64,000 nt of DNA, taken from contig DFMO01000008.1 in assembly GCA_002375695.1 (NCBI GenBank), positions 124,001 to 188,000 on the forward strand, given 5' to 3'. Below are positions 8,829 to 18,132 of this stretch, piece by piece. The translations under genes were made by a program, and so were the position numbers. How positions within the stretch are numbered: position 1 is the stretch's first letter; each line of letters opens with the position of its first letter. The DNA comes from Flavobacteriaceae bacterium UBA3591. Its GTDB lineage: Bacteria > Bacteroidota > Bacteroidia > Flavobacteriales > Flavobacteriaceae. The notes under the pieces are model-generated. The model saw only the letters and a list, made by a program, of their open reading frames with translations, was not told the DNA's origin and searched no databases.

Positions 8829-9791
8829 ATGAAAAAAATTAAGGCTTGGTTTGCTGCCGCGCGATTGCGAACCCTACCACTTTCTGTCTCGGGAATAATA
8901 GTTGGCGCAAGCGCTGGGCTTTTACATAAAACTAACAATCTAAGTGCCCAATTAGATACCGAGTTTGGTGGAACCGCATGTTTAAGCGGAAGAAGTATTT
9001 TGGAGTCGCCTTTATTTTGGTTAGCAATTTTAGTGACTGTAGGGTTCCAAGTATTATCAAATTTTGCCAATGATTACGGCGACGGTATTCGTGGTACCGA
9101 TGCCAAAAGAGAAGGCGAATTGCGCATGGTGGCTTCGGGAGCTATTTCGCCAAAAGAGATGAAAATAGGAATGTTTATCACAGGAATTATCACCTTCTTT
9201 TTAGCAACCGTCTTAATTTTTATCGCCTTCGGGAATCAAAATTTTATAATTTCATTTATCTTCTTTAACCTTACAATTGTCTCAATTGTTGCTGCTGTAA
9301 AATACACTGTGGGTAAAAAAGCCTACGGTTATTCTGGTTTGGGCGATATTTTTGTTTTTTTATTTTTTGGGCTTTTAAGTGTTTTGGGGAGTTACTATTT
9401 GTTTACCCACTATTTCAATTGGCAGTTGTTGTTACCCGCCATTGCTATTGGGTGTTTTAGTACCGCCGTTTTAAATTTAAACAATCTGCGCGATGTTAAT
9501 AACGATGCGGCTGCCGGAAAAAATACAATGGTAGTAAAATTAGGGATAAATAAAGCTAAGCAATACCACGCGTTTTTATTGTTCTTTGGGGTGTTTTGCG
9601 CAATTGTTTACACTGTTTTAAACTACCAAAACCCTTGGCAGTTTGTTTATTTAATTGCGTTTATACCTTTTGTTTTAAATATAAAAACCGTTTTTAAAAA
9701 TACAATCCCCAAACTACTCGATGGCGAATTAAAGAAAGTAGCGCTAAGCACCTTTTTGTTTGCAATCTTGTTTAGTATATTTATGTGTTAA
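8829..9791 (+). CDS. menA: 1,4-dihydroxy-2-naphthoate polyprenyltransferase
   Basis: 320-residue UbiA-family membrane prenyltransferase with about eight hydrophobic helices. It prenylates 1,4-dihydroxy-2-naphthoate to demethylmenaquinone. The first Asp-rich motif is NDYGDGIRGTD (about residues 79-89) with the MenA-typical REGELRMVASG after it; the second is NLRDVNNDAAAGK (about residues 220-232), which binds Mg-diphosphate. First gene of a same-strand run with menC and menE, and behind a good promoter. One of the last steps of menaquinone synthesis, supporting a respiratory chain using menaquinone. Confidence 0.95.
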   Translation: MKKIKAWFAAARLRTLPLSVSGIIVGASAGLLHKTNNLSAQLDTEFGGTACLSGRSILESPLFWLAILVTVGFQVLSNFANDYGDGIRGTDAKREGELRMVASGAISPKEMKIGMFITGIITFFLATVLIFIAFGNQNFIISFIFFNLTIVSIVAAVKYTVGKKAYGYSGLGDIFVFLFFGLLSVLGSYYLFTHYFNWQLLLPAIAIGCFSTAVLNLNNLRDVNNDAAAGKNTMVVKLGINKAKQYHAFLLFFGVFCAIVYTVLNYQNPWQFVYLIAFIPFVLNIKTVFKNTIPKLLDGELKKVALSTFLFAILFSIFMC

Positions 9792-9803
9792 AAATATTGT
9801 GTT

Positions 9804-10484
9804 ATGAAAATTACTTTTTACGGACAAAACTGTCTGGGTATTAAAATTAAAGAAAAACATATTCTCGTAGATCCTTTTATAACGGGTAACGACCTGGCAA
9901 AAGATAAGGTTGATGTAGACTCGTTAAAGGCAGATTATATTCTACTAACACACGCGCATCAAGATCATACTTTAGATGCCGAAAGAATAGCAAAACGAAC
10001 CGGTGCTGTTATTGTAAGTAATTTTGAAATTGCAAGTTACTATGAAGAAAAAGGAATTGAAGTGCACCCAATGAATCACGGTGGCAGTTGGAATTTCGAC
10101 TTCGGAAAAGTGAAGTACGTAATTGCACATCACACCAGTAGTTTCCCCGATGGTAGTTACGGCGGGCAGCCAGGCGGCTTTGTAATTGAAGGCGAACACA
10201 AAAATATTTATATCGCTGGCGATACTGCACTTACATTGGATATGAAATTAATTCCGCTTTCAACCAAGTTAGATTTGGCTATCCTACCTATTGGCGACAA
10301 TTTTACTATGGGCATAGACGATGCAGTTATTGCGAGTAATTTTGTGGAATGCGATAAGGTTTTGGGGGTGCATTATGACACTTTCGGGTTTATTGAAATT
10401 GATCACGAAGAGGCAAAGCGCAAATTTTACGATGCCAATAAAGATTTAATGCTTTTGGCTATTGGAGAATCAATTGAATTATAA
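9804..10484 (+). CDS. Metal-dependent hydrolase, UPF0173 (metallo-beta-lactamase fold)
   Basis: 226 residues, matching the UPF0173/YtkL family of metallo-beta-lactamase-fold hydrolases. The HxHxDH metal motif is THAHQDHTLD (about residues 51-60); later ligands fit IAGDTALTLDM and LGVHYDTFG. The substrate is not known for the family. It lies 12 bases after menA and 6 bases before menC, so it is in the same transcription unit, but this neighbourhood alone does not show a role in menaquinone synthesis. Cytosolic; no signal peptide. Confidence 0.88.
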   Translation: MKITFYGQNCLGIKIKEKHILVDPFITGNDLAKDKVDVDSLKADYILLTHAHQDHTLDAERIAKRTGAVIVSNFEIASYYEEKGIEVHPMNHGGSWNFDFGKVKYVIAHHTSSFPDGSYGGQPGGFVIEGEHKNIYIAGDTALTLDMKLIPLSTKLDLAILPIGDNFTMGIDDAVIASNFVECDKVLGVHYDTFGFIEIDHEEAKRKFYDANKDLMLLAIGESIEL

Positions 10485-10490
10485 TTTCCC

Positions 10491-11525
10491 TTGAAAGCAT
10501 CATTTAAAAAACATACCCTAATTTTTAAACAACCCAGTGGTACCTCGCGTGGTATTTTAAAAACCAAAGAATCATTTTTTATAATTTTAAAAGATGAAAC
10601 AAATGTTGGGGTAGGCGAGTGTGGGTTGTTAAGAGGTTTAAGCGTAGACGACCGCCCAGATTACGAAGAAAAATTACAATGGGCTTGCGACAATATTTTT
10701 TTGGGTGAAGCTGAATTGTACGAAGCTTTACAACAGTTTCCGTCAATTCAATTTGGTTTAGAAACTGCTTTTAAATCGTTAAAATCTTCCAATCGGTATA
10801 TTTTATTTCATTCAGAATTTACGCAAGGCAATACCGCTATACCAATTAATGGCTTGGTTTGGATGGGCGACAAAAAGTTTATGAGCAATCAAATTTCAGA
10901 AAAATTAAAACAAGGATTCACTTGTATTAAGATGAAAATTGGCGCTATTGACTTTAATACCGAATTAGAATTGCTGAAATCGATACGAAAAGAGTTTTCC
11001 GCTTCCGAAGTAGAATTACGTGTAGATGCAAACGGTGCTTTTTTACCAAAAGAAGCTTTAGAAAAACTAAAAGTATTATCAGACCTGCAATTGCATTCTA
11101 TTGAGCAGCCTATTAAACAAGGGCAGTGGCAGGAAATGGCTCGATTATGCGAGGATACTCCGTTGCCTATTGCTTTAGACGAAGAACTTATTGGTATTTT
11201 TACAGCCGAAGAAAAAGATAAACTTCTCGTTACTATTAAACCGCAATATATTATTTTAAAACCATCGTTAATTGGCGGTTTCCGCGGTAGCGATATGTGG
11301 ATTCAGTTTGCCGAAAAATACAATGCGGGTTGGTGGCTTACATCGGCGTTGGAAAGTAATATTGGTTTAAACGCGATTTCGCAATATACCGTTACAAAAT
11401 ATAGTAAATTGCCGCAAGGTTTGGGTACGGGTAGTTTATACACCAACAATATTGAAAGCCCCCTCGAAGTTTTAAATGGAGCTTTACATTACAACCCTTC
11501 CAAAGAGTGGAAATTTCAATTTTAA
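10491..11525 (+). CDS. menC: o-succinylbenzoate synthase
   Basis: 344-residue enolase-superfamily enzyme that dehydrates SHCHC to o-succinylbenzoate in menaquinone synthesis. Visible: the catalytic Lys segment CIKMKIGAIDF (about residues 144-154), metal ligand VDANGAF, second ligand SIEQPIK, third ALDEELIG, and the base region IILKPSLIGGF. The start is TTG at 10491; no in-frame ATG fits the N-terminus. Six bases after the UPF0173 gene. Members of this superfamily are easily confused with dipeptide epimerases, but the men neighbours settle the call. Confidence 0.93.
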   Translation: MKASFKKHTLIFKQPSGTSRGILKTKESFFIILKDETNVGVGECGLLRGLSVDDRPDYEEKLQWACDNIFLGEAELYEALQQFPSIQFGLETAFKSLKSSNRYILFHSEFTQGNTAIPINGLVWMGDKKFMSNQISEKLKQGFTCIKMKIGAIDFNTELELLKSIRKEFSASEVELRVDANGAFLPKEALEKLKVLSDLQLHSIEQPIKQGQWQEMARLCEDTPLPIALDEELIGIFTAEEKDKLLVTIKPQYIILKPSLIGGFRGSDMWIQFAEKYNAGWWLTSALESNIGLNAISQYTVTKYSKLPQGLGTGSLYTNNIESPLEVLNGALHYNPSKEWKFQF

Positions 11526-11541
11526 ATTTTAAAAAATTACA

Positions 11542-12714
11542 ATGTTTATACAACAAGCTTTTAAGTCACTTCACGCATGGTGGCGCTACCTATTAGGGTT
11601 TATTATCATTTTTCTTGCCAGTCAAATAGGTACGATACCGCTTATTGTGGCAGTGCTTTTTAAAATTATTTCGGAAGGTGGCGACGTAGATTCACTCCAA
11701 GATCAGGCGGTTTTAATGGGGGTTTTAGATTCTAACCTTACCTTGTTTTTAATGCTTTTAAGTTTTGCAATTGGGCTGTTAGCACTGTATTTTGTGGTTA
11801 AGTACTTTCATAAACAACCATTTACCGAGGTTACTACTGCAAGAAAAAAAACCGACTGGGGCCGTGTGCTTTTTGGGTTTTTGCTAATTACAGTTACAAC
11901 TGTTACCCTTACCGTGGTAGATTATTATAGCAACCCCGAAAATTATATTGTCCAATTTAATTTAGTGCCTTTTATAATTTTAGCGGTAATTGCCATATTA
12001 ATGATTCCGTTACAAACTAGTTTTGAAGAATATCTGTTTCGAGGGTATTTAATGCAGGGGCTTGGTACATCGACCGTACATAAAAAATTTCCGTTCGTAG
12101 TGCTTTATTCAATGTTTGCGACCTTGGTATACTTTGTTTTAAACCTCAGTTTTACATTAGATTTCGAAACGCAATTTGTTTACTTTTTAGTTGTAATTGG
12201 AGCTTTAGTTTATTTGTGTAATTCAAACTATTTAGAAGGTATAATTAACAGCGGTTTTTACCAAAAATTTTGGTCGGTTTTAAAACGAAACAGTACTCCA
12301 TTAATTATTACATCTGTAGTTTTTGGAGCCTTGCATATTGCCAACCCCGAAGTAGACAAGTTGGGCAATATTATAATGATTTACTACATAGGTACAGGTT
12401 TTTTCCTCGGTATTATTACATTAATGGACGAAGGAATGGAGCTTGCCCTGGGGTTTCATGCGGGCAATAATTTAATCTCGGTTTTGCTGGTAACAGCAGA
12501 TTGGACTGTGTTTCAATCAAATTCTATTTTAAAAGATATTTCCGAGCCCTCGGCTGGGTTTGATGTTGTGGCCCCCGTATTAATAATTTATCCAATTTTC
12601 TTGCTAATTATGGCGTATCGTTATAAATGGAATAATTGGAACGAAAAGCTTTTCGGAAAGATAGAAGCGCCTATCGCGGTTTCAGAAAAATCTACTGCAA
12701 ATACAACTATTTGA
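11542..12714 (+). CDS. CPBP family intramembrane glutamic protease
   Basis: 390-residue polytopic membrane protein with roughly eight hydrophobic segments. It has the Abi/CPBP motifs: EEYLFRGYLMQG (EExxxR, about residues 161-172), FGALHIANPE (FxxxH, about 260-269) and GFHAGNNL (HxxxN/D, about 308-315). These form the active site of Rce1-like intramembrane proteases, which cleave prenylated or bacteriocin-type peptides. It is embedded between menC and menE, with 16- and 13-base gaps, so it is co-transcribed with menaquinone genes. Whether this is functional coupling or a position-conserved passenger is not clear. Confidence 0.88.
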   Translation: MFIQQAFKSLHAWWRYLLGFIIIFLASQIGTIPLIVAVLFKIISEGGDVDSLQDQAVLMGVLDSNLTLFLMLLSFAIGLLALYFVVKYFHKQPFTEVTTARKKTDWGRVLFGFLLITVTTVTLTVVDYYSNPENYIVQFNLVPFIILAVIAILMIPLQTSFEEYLFRGYLMQGLGTSTVHKKFPFVVLYSMFATLVYFVLNLSFTLDFETQFVYFLVVIGALVYLCNSNYLEGIINSGFYQKFWSVLKRNSTPLIITSVVFGALHIANPEVDKLGNIIMIYYIGTGFFLGIITLMDEGMELALGFHAGNNLISVLLVTADWTVFQSNSILKDISEPSAGFDVVAPVLIIYPIFLLIMAYRYKWNNWNEKLFGKIEAPIAVSEKSTANTTI

Positions 12715-12727
12715 AATTTATAAACCA

Positions 12728-13783
12728 TTGTTACACCCAGAATTCAGATTTAATAATAAAGCTTTTGCATCTAAAAATGAATTAATAGCGCACGCTTTGT
12801 TTTTAGCTGAAAACGGAACAAACGATGAGTTGGCTATTGGCAGTTTTATTTTAGAATGGTTAAATGAAACCTCTTATATTGTTGTAAAAACGTCGGGTTC
12901 TACCGGAGCTCCAAAAAAAGTTAAACTTCAGAAAAAGAATGTATTTAACAGTGCCGAAGCTACCGTTAATTTTTTTGATGTAAAGGAAGGCACGAAAGCG
13001 TTGCTGTGCCTTTCGGCAGAATATATTGCGGGCAAAATGATGCTTGTTCGTGCAATGATTGCTGGCTGGCACTTATTTACTGCCGCCCCGGGTAAAAATC
13101 CGTTAGAAAATACCAAAACCATTTTTGACTTTTCGGCAATGGTCCCTTACCAGGTTTATCATTCACTACAAGACTTACACAAGCTGAAAAAGCTTATTAT
13201 TGGAGGCGGTGCAGTTTCAAATAGTTTAAACGAACAATTACAAAACAAACCCACTAAAGTTTTTGCTACTTACGGGATGACCGAAACAATAAGTCATATT
13301 GCAGCTCGCCCTATTAATGGTCCCGATAAAACTTCGGTTTTTAGAGCTTTGCCTAATGTGAAATTTTCTACAAACAGAAACGATTGTTTGCAAATTAATG
13401 CTCCAGCTATTTCTGAAGAAGTGGTAAAAACTAACGATGTTGTGGAACTACTATCCACCACTTCGTTTAAATTTTTAGGTAGAATTGACAATGTTATAAA
13501 TTCGGGTGGGGTAAAAGTGCATCCCGAAATCATTGAAGAAAAACTTTCGGCAAATATCGACACGGCATTTTTTATCGCTTCAGAAAAAGATGAAGCACTG
13601 GGCGAACGTGTAATTATGGTTTTAGAGACATCAAAGGCGGTAACACTTAAAGATTTTTCAACAACATTTACAGCGCTTTCAAAATACGAAATACCCAAAA
13701 AAGTATATACCACAGCGCATTTTATTTATACCGATACCGGGAAAATAAAACGCGCTGAGGTACTAAAAAAACTTTTTATTTAA
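12728..13783 (+). CDS. menE: AMP-binding enzyme, o-succinylbenzoate-CoA ligase-like
   Basis: 351 residues, shorter than classical MenE (about 450-480) but typical of the compact Bacteroidota form. Adenylate-forming motifs: TSGSTGAPKKVKL (A3, about residues 57-69), IIGGGAVS, ATYGMTET (A5) and LGRIDNVINSGGVKVHPE (A8), ending in GKIKRAEVL with the A10 lysine. It should activate o-succinylbenzoate to its CoA ester. The start codon is TTG at 12728, 13 bases after the CPBP gene; this is the third men gene in the run. menB, menD and menF are not in this window. Confidence 0.88.
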   Translation: MLHPEFRFNNKAFASKNELIAHALFLAENGTNDELAIGSFILEWLNETSYIVVKTSGSTGAPKKVKLQKKNVFNSAEATVNFFDVKEGTKALLCLSAEYIAGKMMLVRAMIAGWHLFTAAPGKNPLENTKTIFDFSAMVPYQVYHSLQDLHKLKKLIIGGGAVSNSLNEQLQNKPTKVFATYGMTETISHIAARPINGPDKTSVFRALPNVKFSTNRNDCLQINAPAISEEVVKTNDVVELLSTTSFKFLGRIDNVINSGGVKVHPEIIEEKLSANIDTAFFIASEKDEALGERVIMVLETSKAVTLKDFSTTFTALSKYEIPKKVYTTAHFIYTDTGKIKRAEVLKKLFI

Positions 13784-13822
13784 TCTTTTGTTGCAACCCG
13801 TTAGTAGGGCCGTTCCAGAAAT

Positions 13823-15466
13823 TTAAACCTGAATTACACCAAGGTTAAAAGGTTTTTGGATAGGGGCGTGGTTAGCAGCTTCTATACCCATCGAAATCCA
13901 TTTGCGAGTGTCTAATGGGTCGATAACAGCATCGGTCCAAATTCTGGCAGCTGCATAATAAGGCGAAATTTGCTTATCGTAGCGCGCCTTAATTTTATCG
14001 TACAATTCTTTTTCTACTTCGGGAGTAATTGTTTCGCCTTTCTTTTTAAGCGAAGCCGTTTCAATTTGAAGTAAAACTTTTGCTGCACTATTACCACTCA
14101 TAACAGCAAGTTCGGCACTTGGCCAAGCCGCAATTAATCTGGGGTCGTAAGCTTTTCCGCACATAGCATAATTACCTGCACCGTAACTATTCCCAATTAC
14201 AATAGTAAACTTTGGCACAACACTATTGCTAACCGCATTTACCATTTTTGCACCATCTTTTATAATACCACCGTGCTCACTTTTACTACCTACCATAAAC
14301 CCAGTAACATCTTGTAAAAATACAAGCGGGATTTTCTTTTGGTTACAATTGGCTATAAATCGTGTGGCTTTGTCGGCACTATCACTATAAATTACACCGC
14401 CAAATTGCATTTCGCTAGGCTTGGTTTTAGACTTGGTGGTTTTTACTAATGTACGTTGGTTGGCCACAATACCAACTGCCCAACCGTCAATGCGGGCATA
14501 GCCGGTTAGTATGGTTTGTCCGTACCCTTCTTTATACTCGTCAAATTCACTATTATCTACCAAGCGTTTAATAATTTCGCGCATATCGTATTGTTCGGCG
14601 CGCGATTTTGGCAGAATGCCGTAAATTTCTTCTTGTTTTTCTTTTGGTTTGGCGGCTTTTTCTCGGTTAAACCCAGCCTTGTCGTAATCGCCAATTTTAG
14701 AAATTATATTCTTTATTTTATCTAAGGCGGCTTTATCGTCTTTTGCTTTATAATCTGTAACACCACTTACTTCGCAGTGGGTTGTTGCGCCGCCAAGCGT
14801 TTCATTGTCGATAGTTTCGCCAATAGCAGCTTTTACAAGATAGCTTCCGGCAAGAAAAATACTGCCTGTTTTATCTACAATTAAGGCTTCATCGCTCATA
14901 ATTGGAAGATAGGCACCACCAGCCACACAACTACCCATCACAGCTGCAATTTGGGTTATGCCCATACTGCTCATAACGGCATTGTTTCTAAAAATTCTCC
15001 CGAAGTGTTCTTTATCTGGGAAAATTTCATCTTGCATAGGGAGGTACACGCCGGCACTATCTACCAAGTAAATAATTGGTAGTTTATTTTCAATTGAAAT
15101 TTCTTGAGCGCGAAGATTTTTTTTCGCAGTAATAGGGAACCACGCCCCGGCTTTTACTGTCGCGTCGTTTGCAACTACAATGCACTGTTTGCCTTTAACG
15201 TAACCAATCTTTACAACCACGCCACCTCCTGGCGCACCCCCGTGTTCTTCGTACATTTCGTCACCGGCAAAAGCTCCAATCTCTATGGTAGGCTTCTTTT
15301 CATCTAGCAAATAATTAATTCGTTCTCTGGCGGTAAGCTTACCCTGTGCGTGTTGCTTTTCTATTCTTTTTTGGCCTCCACCAAGTTTAACTTTTGCTAA
15401 TCTATTTTTTAATTCGGAAACGAGTAGTTTGTTGTGATCTTCGTTTTTGTTAAAGTCTATATCCAT
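13823..15466 (-). CDS. Acyl-CoA carboxylase beta subunit (methylcrotonyl-CoA type)
   Basis: 547-residue biotin-dependent carboxyltransferase. GGGQKRIEKQHAQGKLTAR opens the N-terminal half; the acyl-CoA and carboxybiotin sites show as GSCVAGGAYLPIMSDEA and, in the C-terminal half, DVTGFMVGSKSEHGGIIKDG and YGAGNYAMCGKAYDPRL. EHGGAPGGG and the AYDPRLIAAWPSAE block resemble methylcrotonyl-CoA carboxylase beta, used in leucine breakdown. It is clearly different from the second carboxyltransferase at 55080-56621. No biotin subunit is adjacent, so it must use one encoded elsewhere. It converges with menE. Confidence 0.87.
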   Translation of the reverse strand: MDIDFNKNEDHNKLLVSELKNRLAKVKLGGGQKRIEKQHAQGKLTARERINYLLDEKKPTIEIGAFAGDEMYEEHGGAPGGGVVVKIGYVKGKQCIVVANDATVKAGAWFPITAKKNLRAQEISIENKLPIIYLVDSAGVYLPMQDEIFPDKEHFGRIFRNNAVMSSMGITQIAAVMGSCVAGGAYLPIMSDEALIVDKTGSIFLAGSYLVKAAIGETIDNETLGGATTHCEVSGVTDYKAKDDKAALDKIKNIISKIGDYDKAGFNREKAAKPKEKQEEIYGILPKSRAEQYDMREIIKRLVDNSEFDEYKEGYGQTILTGYARIDGWAVGIVANQRTLVKTTKSKTKPSEMQFGGVIYSDSADKATRFIANCNQKKIPLVFLQDVTGFMVGSKSEHGGIIKDGAKMVNAVSNSVVPKFTIVIGNSYGAGNYAMCGKAYDPRLIAAWPSAELAVMSGNSAAKVLLQIETASLKKKGETITPEVEKELYDKIKARYDKQISPYYAAARIWTDAVIDPLDTRKWISMGIEAANHAPIQKPFNLGVIQV

Positions 15467-15625
15467 CGATAAAAATAATTTGCGCTAAAATACAAAATGC
15501 CAACAACCAAATTCCATAAGTAAAGTAAAAATTCACAATTCGGTATTTCATAATAAAGTGGATAAGTTACTTCAATAAAATTCACGGTTAACTATGACAT
15601 TTTGTTAACGAAATTCTCTGAATTA

Positions 15626-15656
15626 TTGTCGATATTTGCTTTTGCAACTAACTTTG
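15626..15656 (+). promoter_or_regulatory. Bacteroidota-type promoter
   Basis: TTG at 15626-15628, 20-base spacer, TAACTTTG at 15649-15656, a full match to TTG-N20-TAnnTTTG. It is 33 bases upstream of the small membrane protein gene at 15690. Confidence 0.75.
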
Positions 15657-15689
15657 CGAGTTTGAAAAAAATAACCAAACACAAAAACT

Positions 15690-15872
15690 ATGGGAATGAA
15701 TAAAAATACAGTATTAGCTTGGGCCACATTTATAATGATTGTTATGGGGTGCGTTTTAATTGCGCTTGGTGCCTTTCGTTATGACGATGTTGCAGGATGG
15801 GGCTTTGCGGCTGTAGGTATTGGTTTCTTTGCAATTGCCTGGGTTTTTAACGCGCTTAAGGGTAGGGTGTAA
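15690..15872 (+). CDS. Small membrane protein (CAL67264-like family)
   Basis: 60 residues with two predicted transmembrane helices: TVLAWATFIMIVMGCVLIALGAF-type helix at about residues 7-28 and a second at about 36-55, joined by a short loop containing YDDVAGW. It looks like a small uncharacterised Flavobacteriaceae membrane family that I recall under the name CAL67264; that naming is from memory and could be wrong. It has a good promoter of its own, so the short frame is very probably real. Function unknown. Confidence 0.72.
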   Translation: MGMNKNTVLAWATFIMIVMGCVLIALGAFRYDDVAGWGFAAVGIGFFAIAWVFNALKGRV

Positions 15873-15927
15873 ATCTACTTTTTATTTTTTTTAAGCACCT
15901 ACGCAACCGCATTTATAATTTACAGTT

Positions 15928-16404
15928 ATGACTGAAACTAAACTTTTACGAAAACAACTTGCCACACATTTAGAAGGAGGAGAGGCGTTTACACCTGTGG
16001 TTGAAATGCTAAAAAAAATTTCGTACGAAGACGTAAACACACGGCCGGCAAATCTGCCGTATTCGTTTTACGAATTGTTTTTTCACGTTGTTTTTACGCA
16101 GAAAGACATTGTAAAATTTAGCTGTTCAGACGATTATACCGAACCCAAATGGCCCGATTTTTACTGGCCAAAGGAAAAAACCTGTAAAAACGCCCAAGAG
16201 TGGGAAACGCTAAAAGCCGAATATTTAACAGATCGCGAAAGATTAAAAATATTTTTGTTAGACGAATCAAATAGCCTTTTAAAACCTGTAAAAAACGGCA
16301 AGGACGAGCAAACGCTGCTTCGCGAAATAATGCTTGTTATTGAACATACTGCCTACCACACAGGCCAAATGCTTGTGGTTTTAAGGCTTTTAAACCTTCA
16401 TTAA
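15928..16404 (+). CDS. DinB/YfiT-like four-helix metalloenzyme
   Basis: 158 residues, DinB superfamily. Family-type histidines are seen in FFHVVFTQKD (about residue 52) and HTAYHTGQMLVVLRLL near the C-terminus, which together form the three-His metal site of DinB/YfiT four-helix bundles. Some relatives are thiol S-transferases dependent on bacillithiol or mycothiol. The genome does make bacillithiol (bshB1 at 22266), so a BstA-like role is possible but is inference only. Cytosolic. Confidence 0.82.
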   Translation: MTETKLLRKQLATHLEGGEAFTPVVEMLKKISYEDVNTRPANLPYSFYELFFHVVFTQKDIVKFSCSDDYTEPKWPDFYWPKEKTCKNAQEWETLKAEYLTDRERLKIFLLDESNSLLKPVKNGKDEQTLLREIMLVIEHTAYHTGQMLVVLRLLNLH

Positions 16405-16437
16405 ATACTTATTTTACAATCAACAAATTATATTATT

Positions 16438-18129
16438 ATGGCAGACGATAAAAAAGTAATATTCTCGATGTCTGGGTTGACTAAAACATACCCCAGTGCG
16501 CAGACACCAGTTTTAAAAAATATATATTTAAGTTTTTTCTACGGTGCCAAAATTGGTATCCTTGGTTTAAACGGAAGCGGTAAATCTACACTACTTCGAA
16601 TTATTGCAGGAGAAGAAAAAAACTACCAAGGCGATGTGGTTTTTGCCCCTGGATATTCGATTGGATATTTAGAGCAGGAACCAAAACTCGACGAGTCAAA
16701 AACGGTTATTGAAGTTGTTAAAGAAGGGGTACAAGAAGTGGTAGACGTACTAGACGAATACAACAAAATTAACGACATGTTTGGTCTGCCCGAAGTGTAC
16801 GAAAATCCAGATAAAATGGAGGAGTTAATGGCTAAACAAGCTAAGCTCCAAGACAAAATTGATGCTACCAATGCTTGGGAACTCGATACAAAACTCGAAA
16901 TTGCGATGGACGCCCTGCGCACCCCAGACCCCGATAAACAAATTAGCGTTTTATCTGGTGGTGAACGTAGAAGAGTAGCCCTTTGTAGATTGTTATTAAA
17001 AGAGCCCGATGTGTTACTACTCGATGAGCCTACTAACCACTTGGACGCCGAGAGTGTGCACTGGTTAGAGCATCATTTAGCTGCCTACAAAGGAACTGTA
17101 ATTGCCGTAACTCACGATAGATACTTCCTCGATAATGTTGCCGGTTGGATTTTAGAATTAGATAGAGGTGAAGGTATTCCGTGGAAAGGGAACTATTCTT
17201 CCTGGTTAGACCAAAAGTCAAAACGTTTGGCGCAAGAGCAAAAACAAGCCGGAAAACGTCAAAAAACCTTAGAACGAGAATTAGAATGGGTACGGCAAGG
17301 TGCAAAAGGTAGACAAACCAAGCAAAAAGCACGTTTGCAAAATTACGACAAGCTTTTAAATCAAGACCAAAAACAGTTGGATGAAAAGTTAGAAATATAC
17401 ATCCCAAACGGGCCGCGCTTAGGTACAAATGTTATTGAAGCCAAAGGCGTTTCAAAAGCCTATGGCGATAAATTGCTTTACGAAGACTTAAACTTTAAAC
17501 TTCCGCAGGCGGGTATCGTTGGAATTATTGGTCCAAATGGTGCTGGTAAAACCACCATTTTTAAAATGATTATGGGCGAAGAAATGCCAGACAAAGGAAC
17601 GTTCGAGGTAGGCGAAACTGCAAAAATTGCCTACGTAGACCAGTCGCATTCAAATATTGATCCCAATAAAACTATTTGGGAAAACTTTAGCGACGGGCAA
17701 GAATTAATTATGATGGGCGGCAGACAGGTAAATTCTCGCGCGTATTTAAGTAGGTTTAATTTTAGTGGAAGCGAACAAAACAAAAAAGTTTCTATGCTTT
17801 CTGGAGGAGAACGCAACAGACTTCACCTTGCAATGACCTTAAAAGAAGAAGGTAACGTATTGCTATTAGACGAGCCTACAAACGATCTTGATGTAAATAC
17901 TTTACGAGCCTTAGAAGAAGGTTTAGAAAACTTTGCGGGCTGCGCAGTAGTTATTAGTCACGACCGTTGGTTTTTAGACAGAATTTGTACCCATATTCTC
18001 TCTTTTGAAGGAAATAGTGAAGTGTACTATTTTGAAGGCGGATTTAGCGAATACGAAGAAAATAAAAAGAAACGATTGGGTGGCGACTTAATGCCGAAAC
18101 GTATTAAATACAAAAAGTTAATTCGCTAA
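16438..18129 (+). CDS. ettA: ABC-F translational throttle ATPase EttA
   Basis: 563 residues, close to E. coli EttA. Two ABC cassettes without membrane segments: first Walker A GLNGSGKST (about residue 42), signature LSGGERRRVALCRLL and DEPTNHLD; an arm/linker with many Lys/Arg/Gln at about 245-310; second Walker A GPNGAGKTT, signature LSGGERNRLHLAM and DEPTNDLD. Ends in the EttA-type basic tail PKRIKYKKL. EttA binds the ribosomal E site and gates entry into elongation according to ATP/ADP ratio. Followed after 3 bases by a small lipoprotein gene. Confidence 0.95.
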   Translation: MADDKKVIFSMSGLTKTYPSAQTPVLKNIYLSFFYGAKIGILGLNGSGKSTLLRIIAGEEKNYQGDVVFAPGYSIGYLEQEPKLDESKTVIEVVKEGVQEVVDVLDEYNKINDMFGLPEVYENPDKMEELMAKQAKLQDKIDATNAWELDTKLEIAMDALRTPDPDKQISVLSGGERRRVALCRLLLKEPDVLLLDEPTNHLDAESVHWLEHHLAAYKGTVIAVTHDRYFLDNVAGWILELDRGEGIPWKGNYSSWLDQKSKRLAQEQKQAGKRQKTLERELEWVRQGAKGRQTKQKARLQNYDKLLNQDQKQLDEKLEIYIPNGPRLGTNVIEAKGVSKAYGDKLLYEDLNFKLPQAGIVGIIGPNGAGKTTIFKMIMGEEMPDKGTFEVGETAKIAYVDQSHSNIDPNKTIWENFSDGQELIMMGGRQVNSRAYLSRFNFSGSEQNKKVSMLSGGERNRLHLAMTLKEEGNVLLLDEPTNDLDVNTLRALEEGLENFAGCAVVISHDRWFLDRICTHILSFEGNSEVYYFEGGFSEYEENKKKRLGGDLMPKRIKYKKLIR

Positions 18130-18132
18130 TTT

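Noticed and set aside
13294..13713. 139-residue minus-strand open frame
   Set aside because: Antisense to menE, which has all adenylation motifs.
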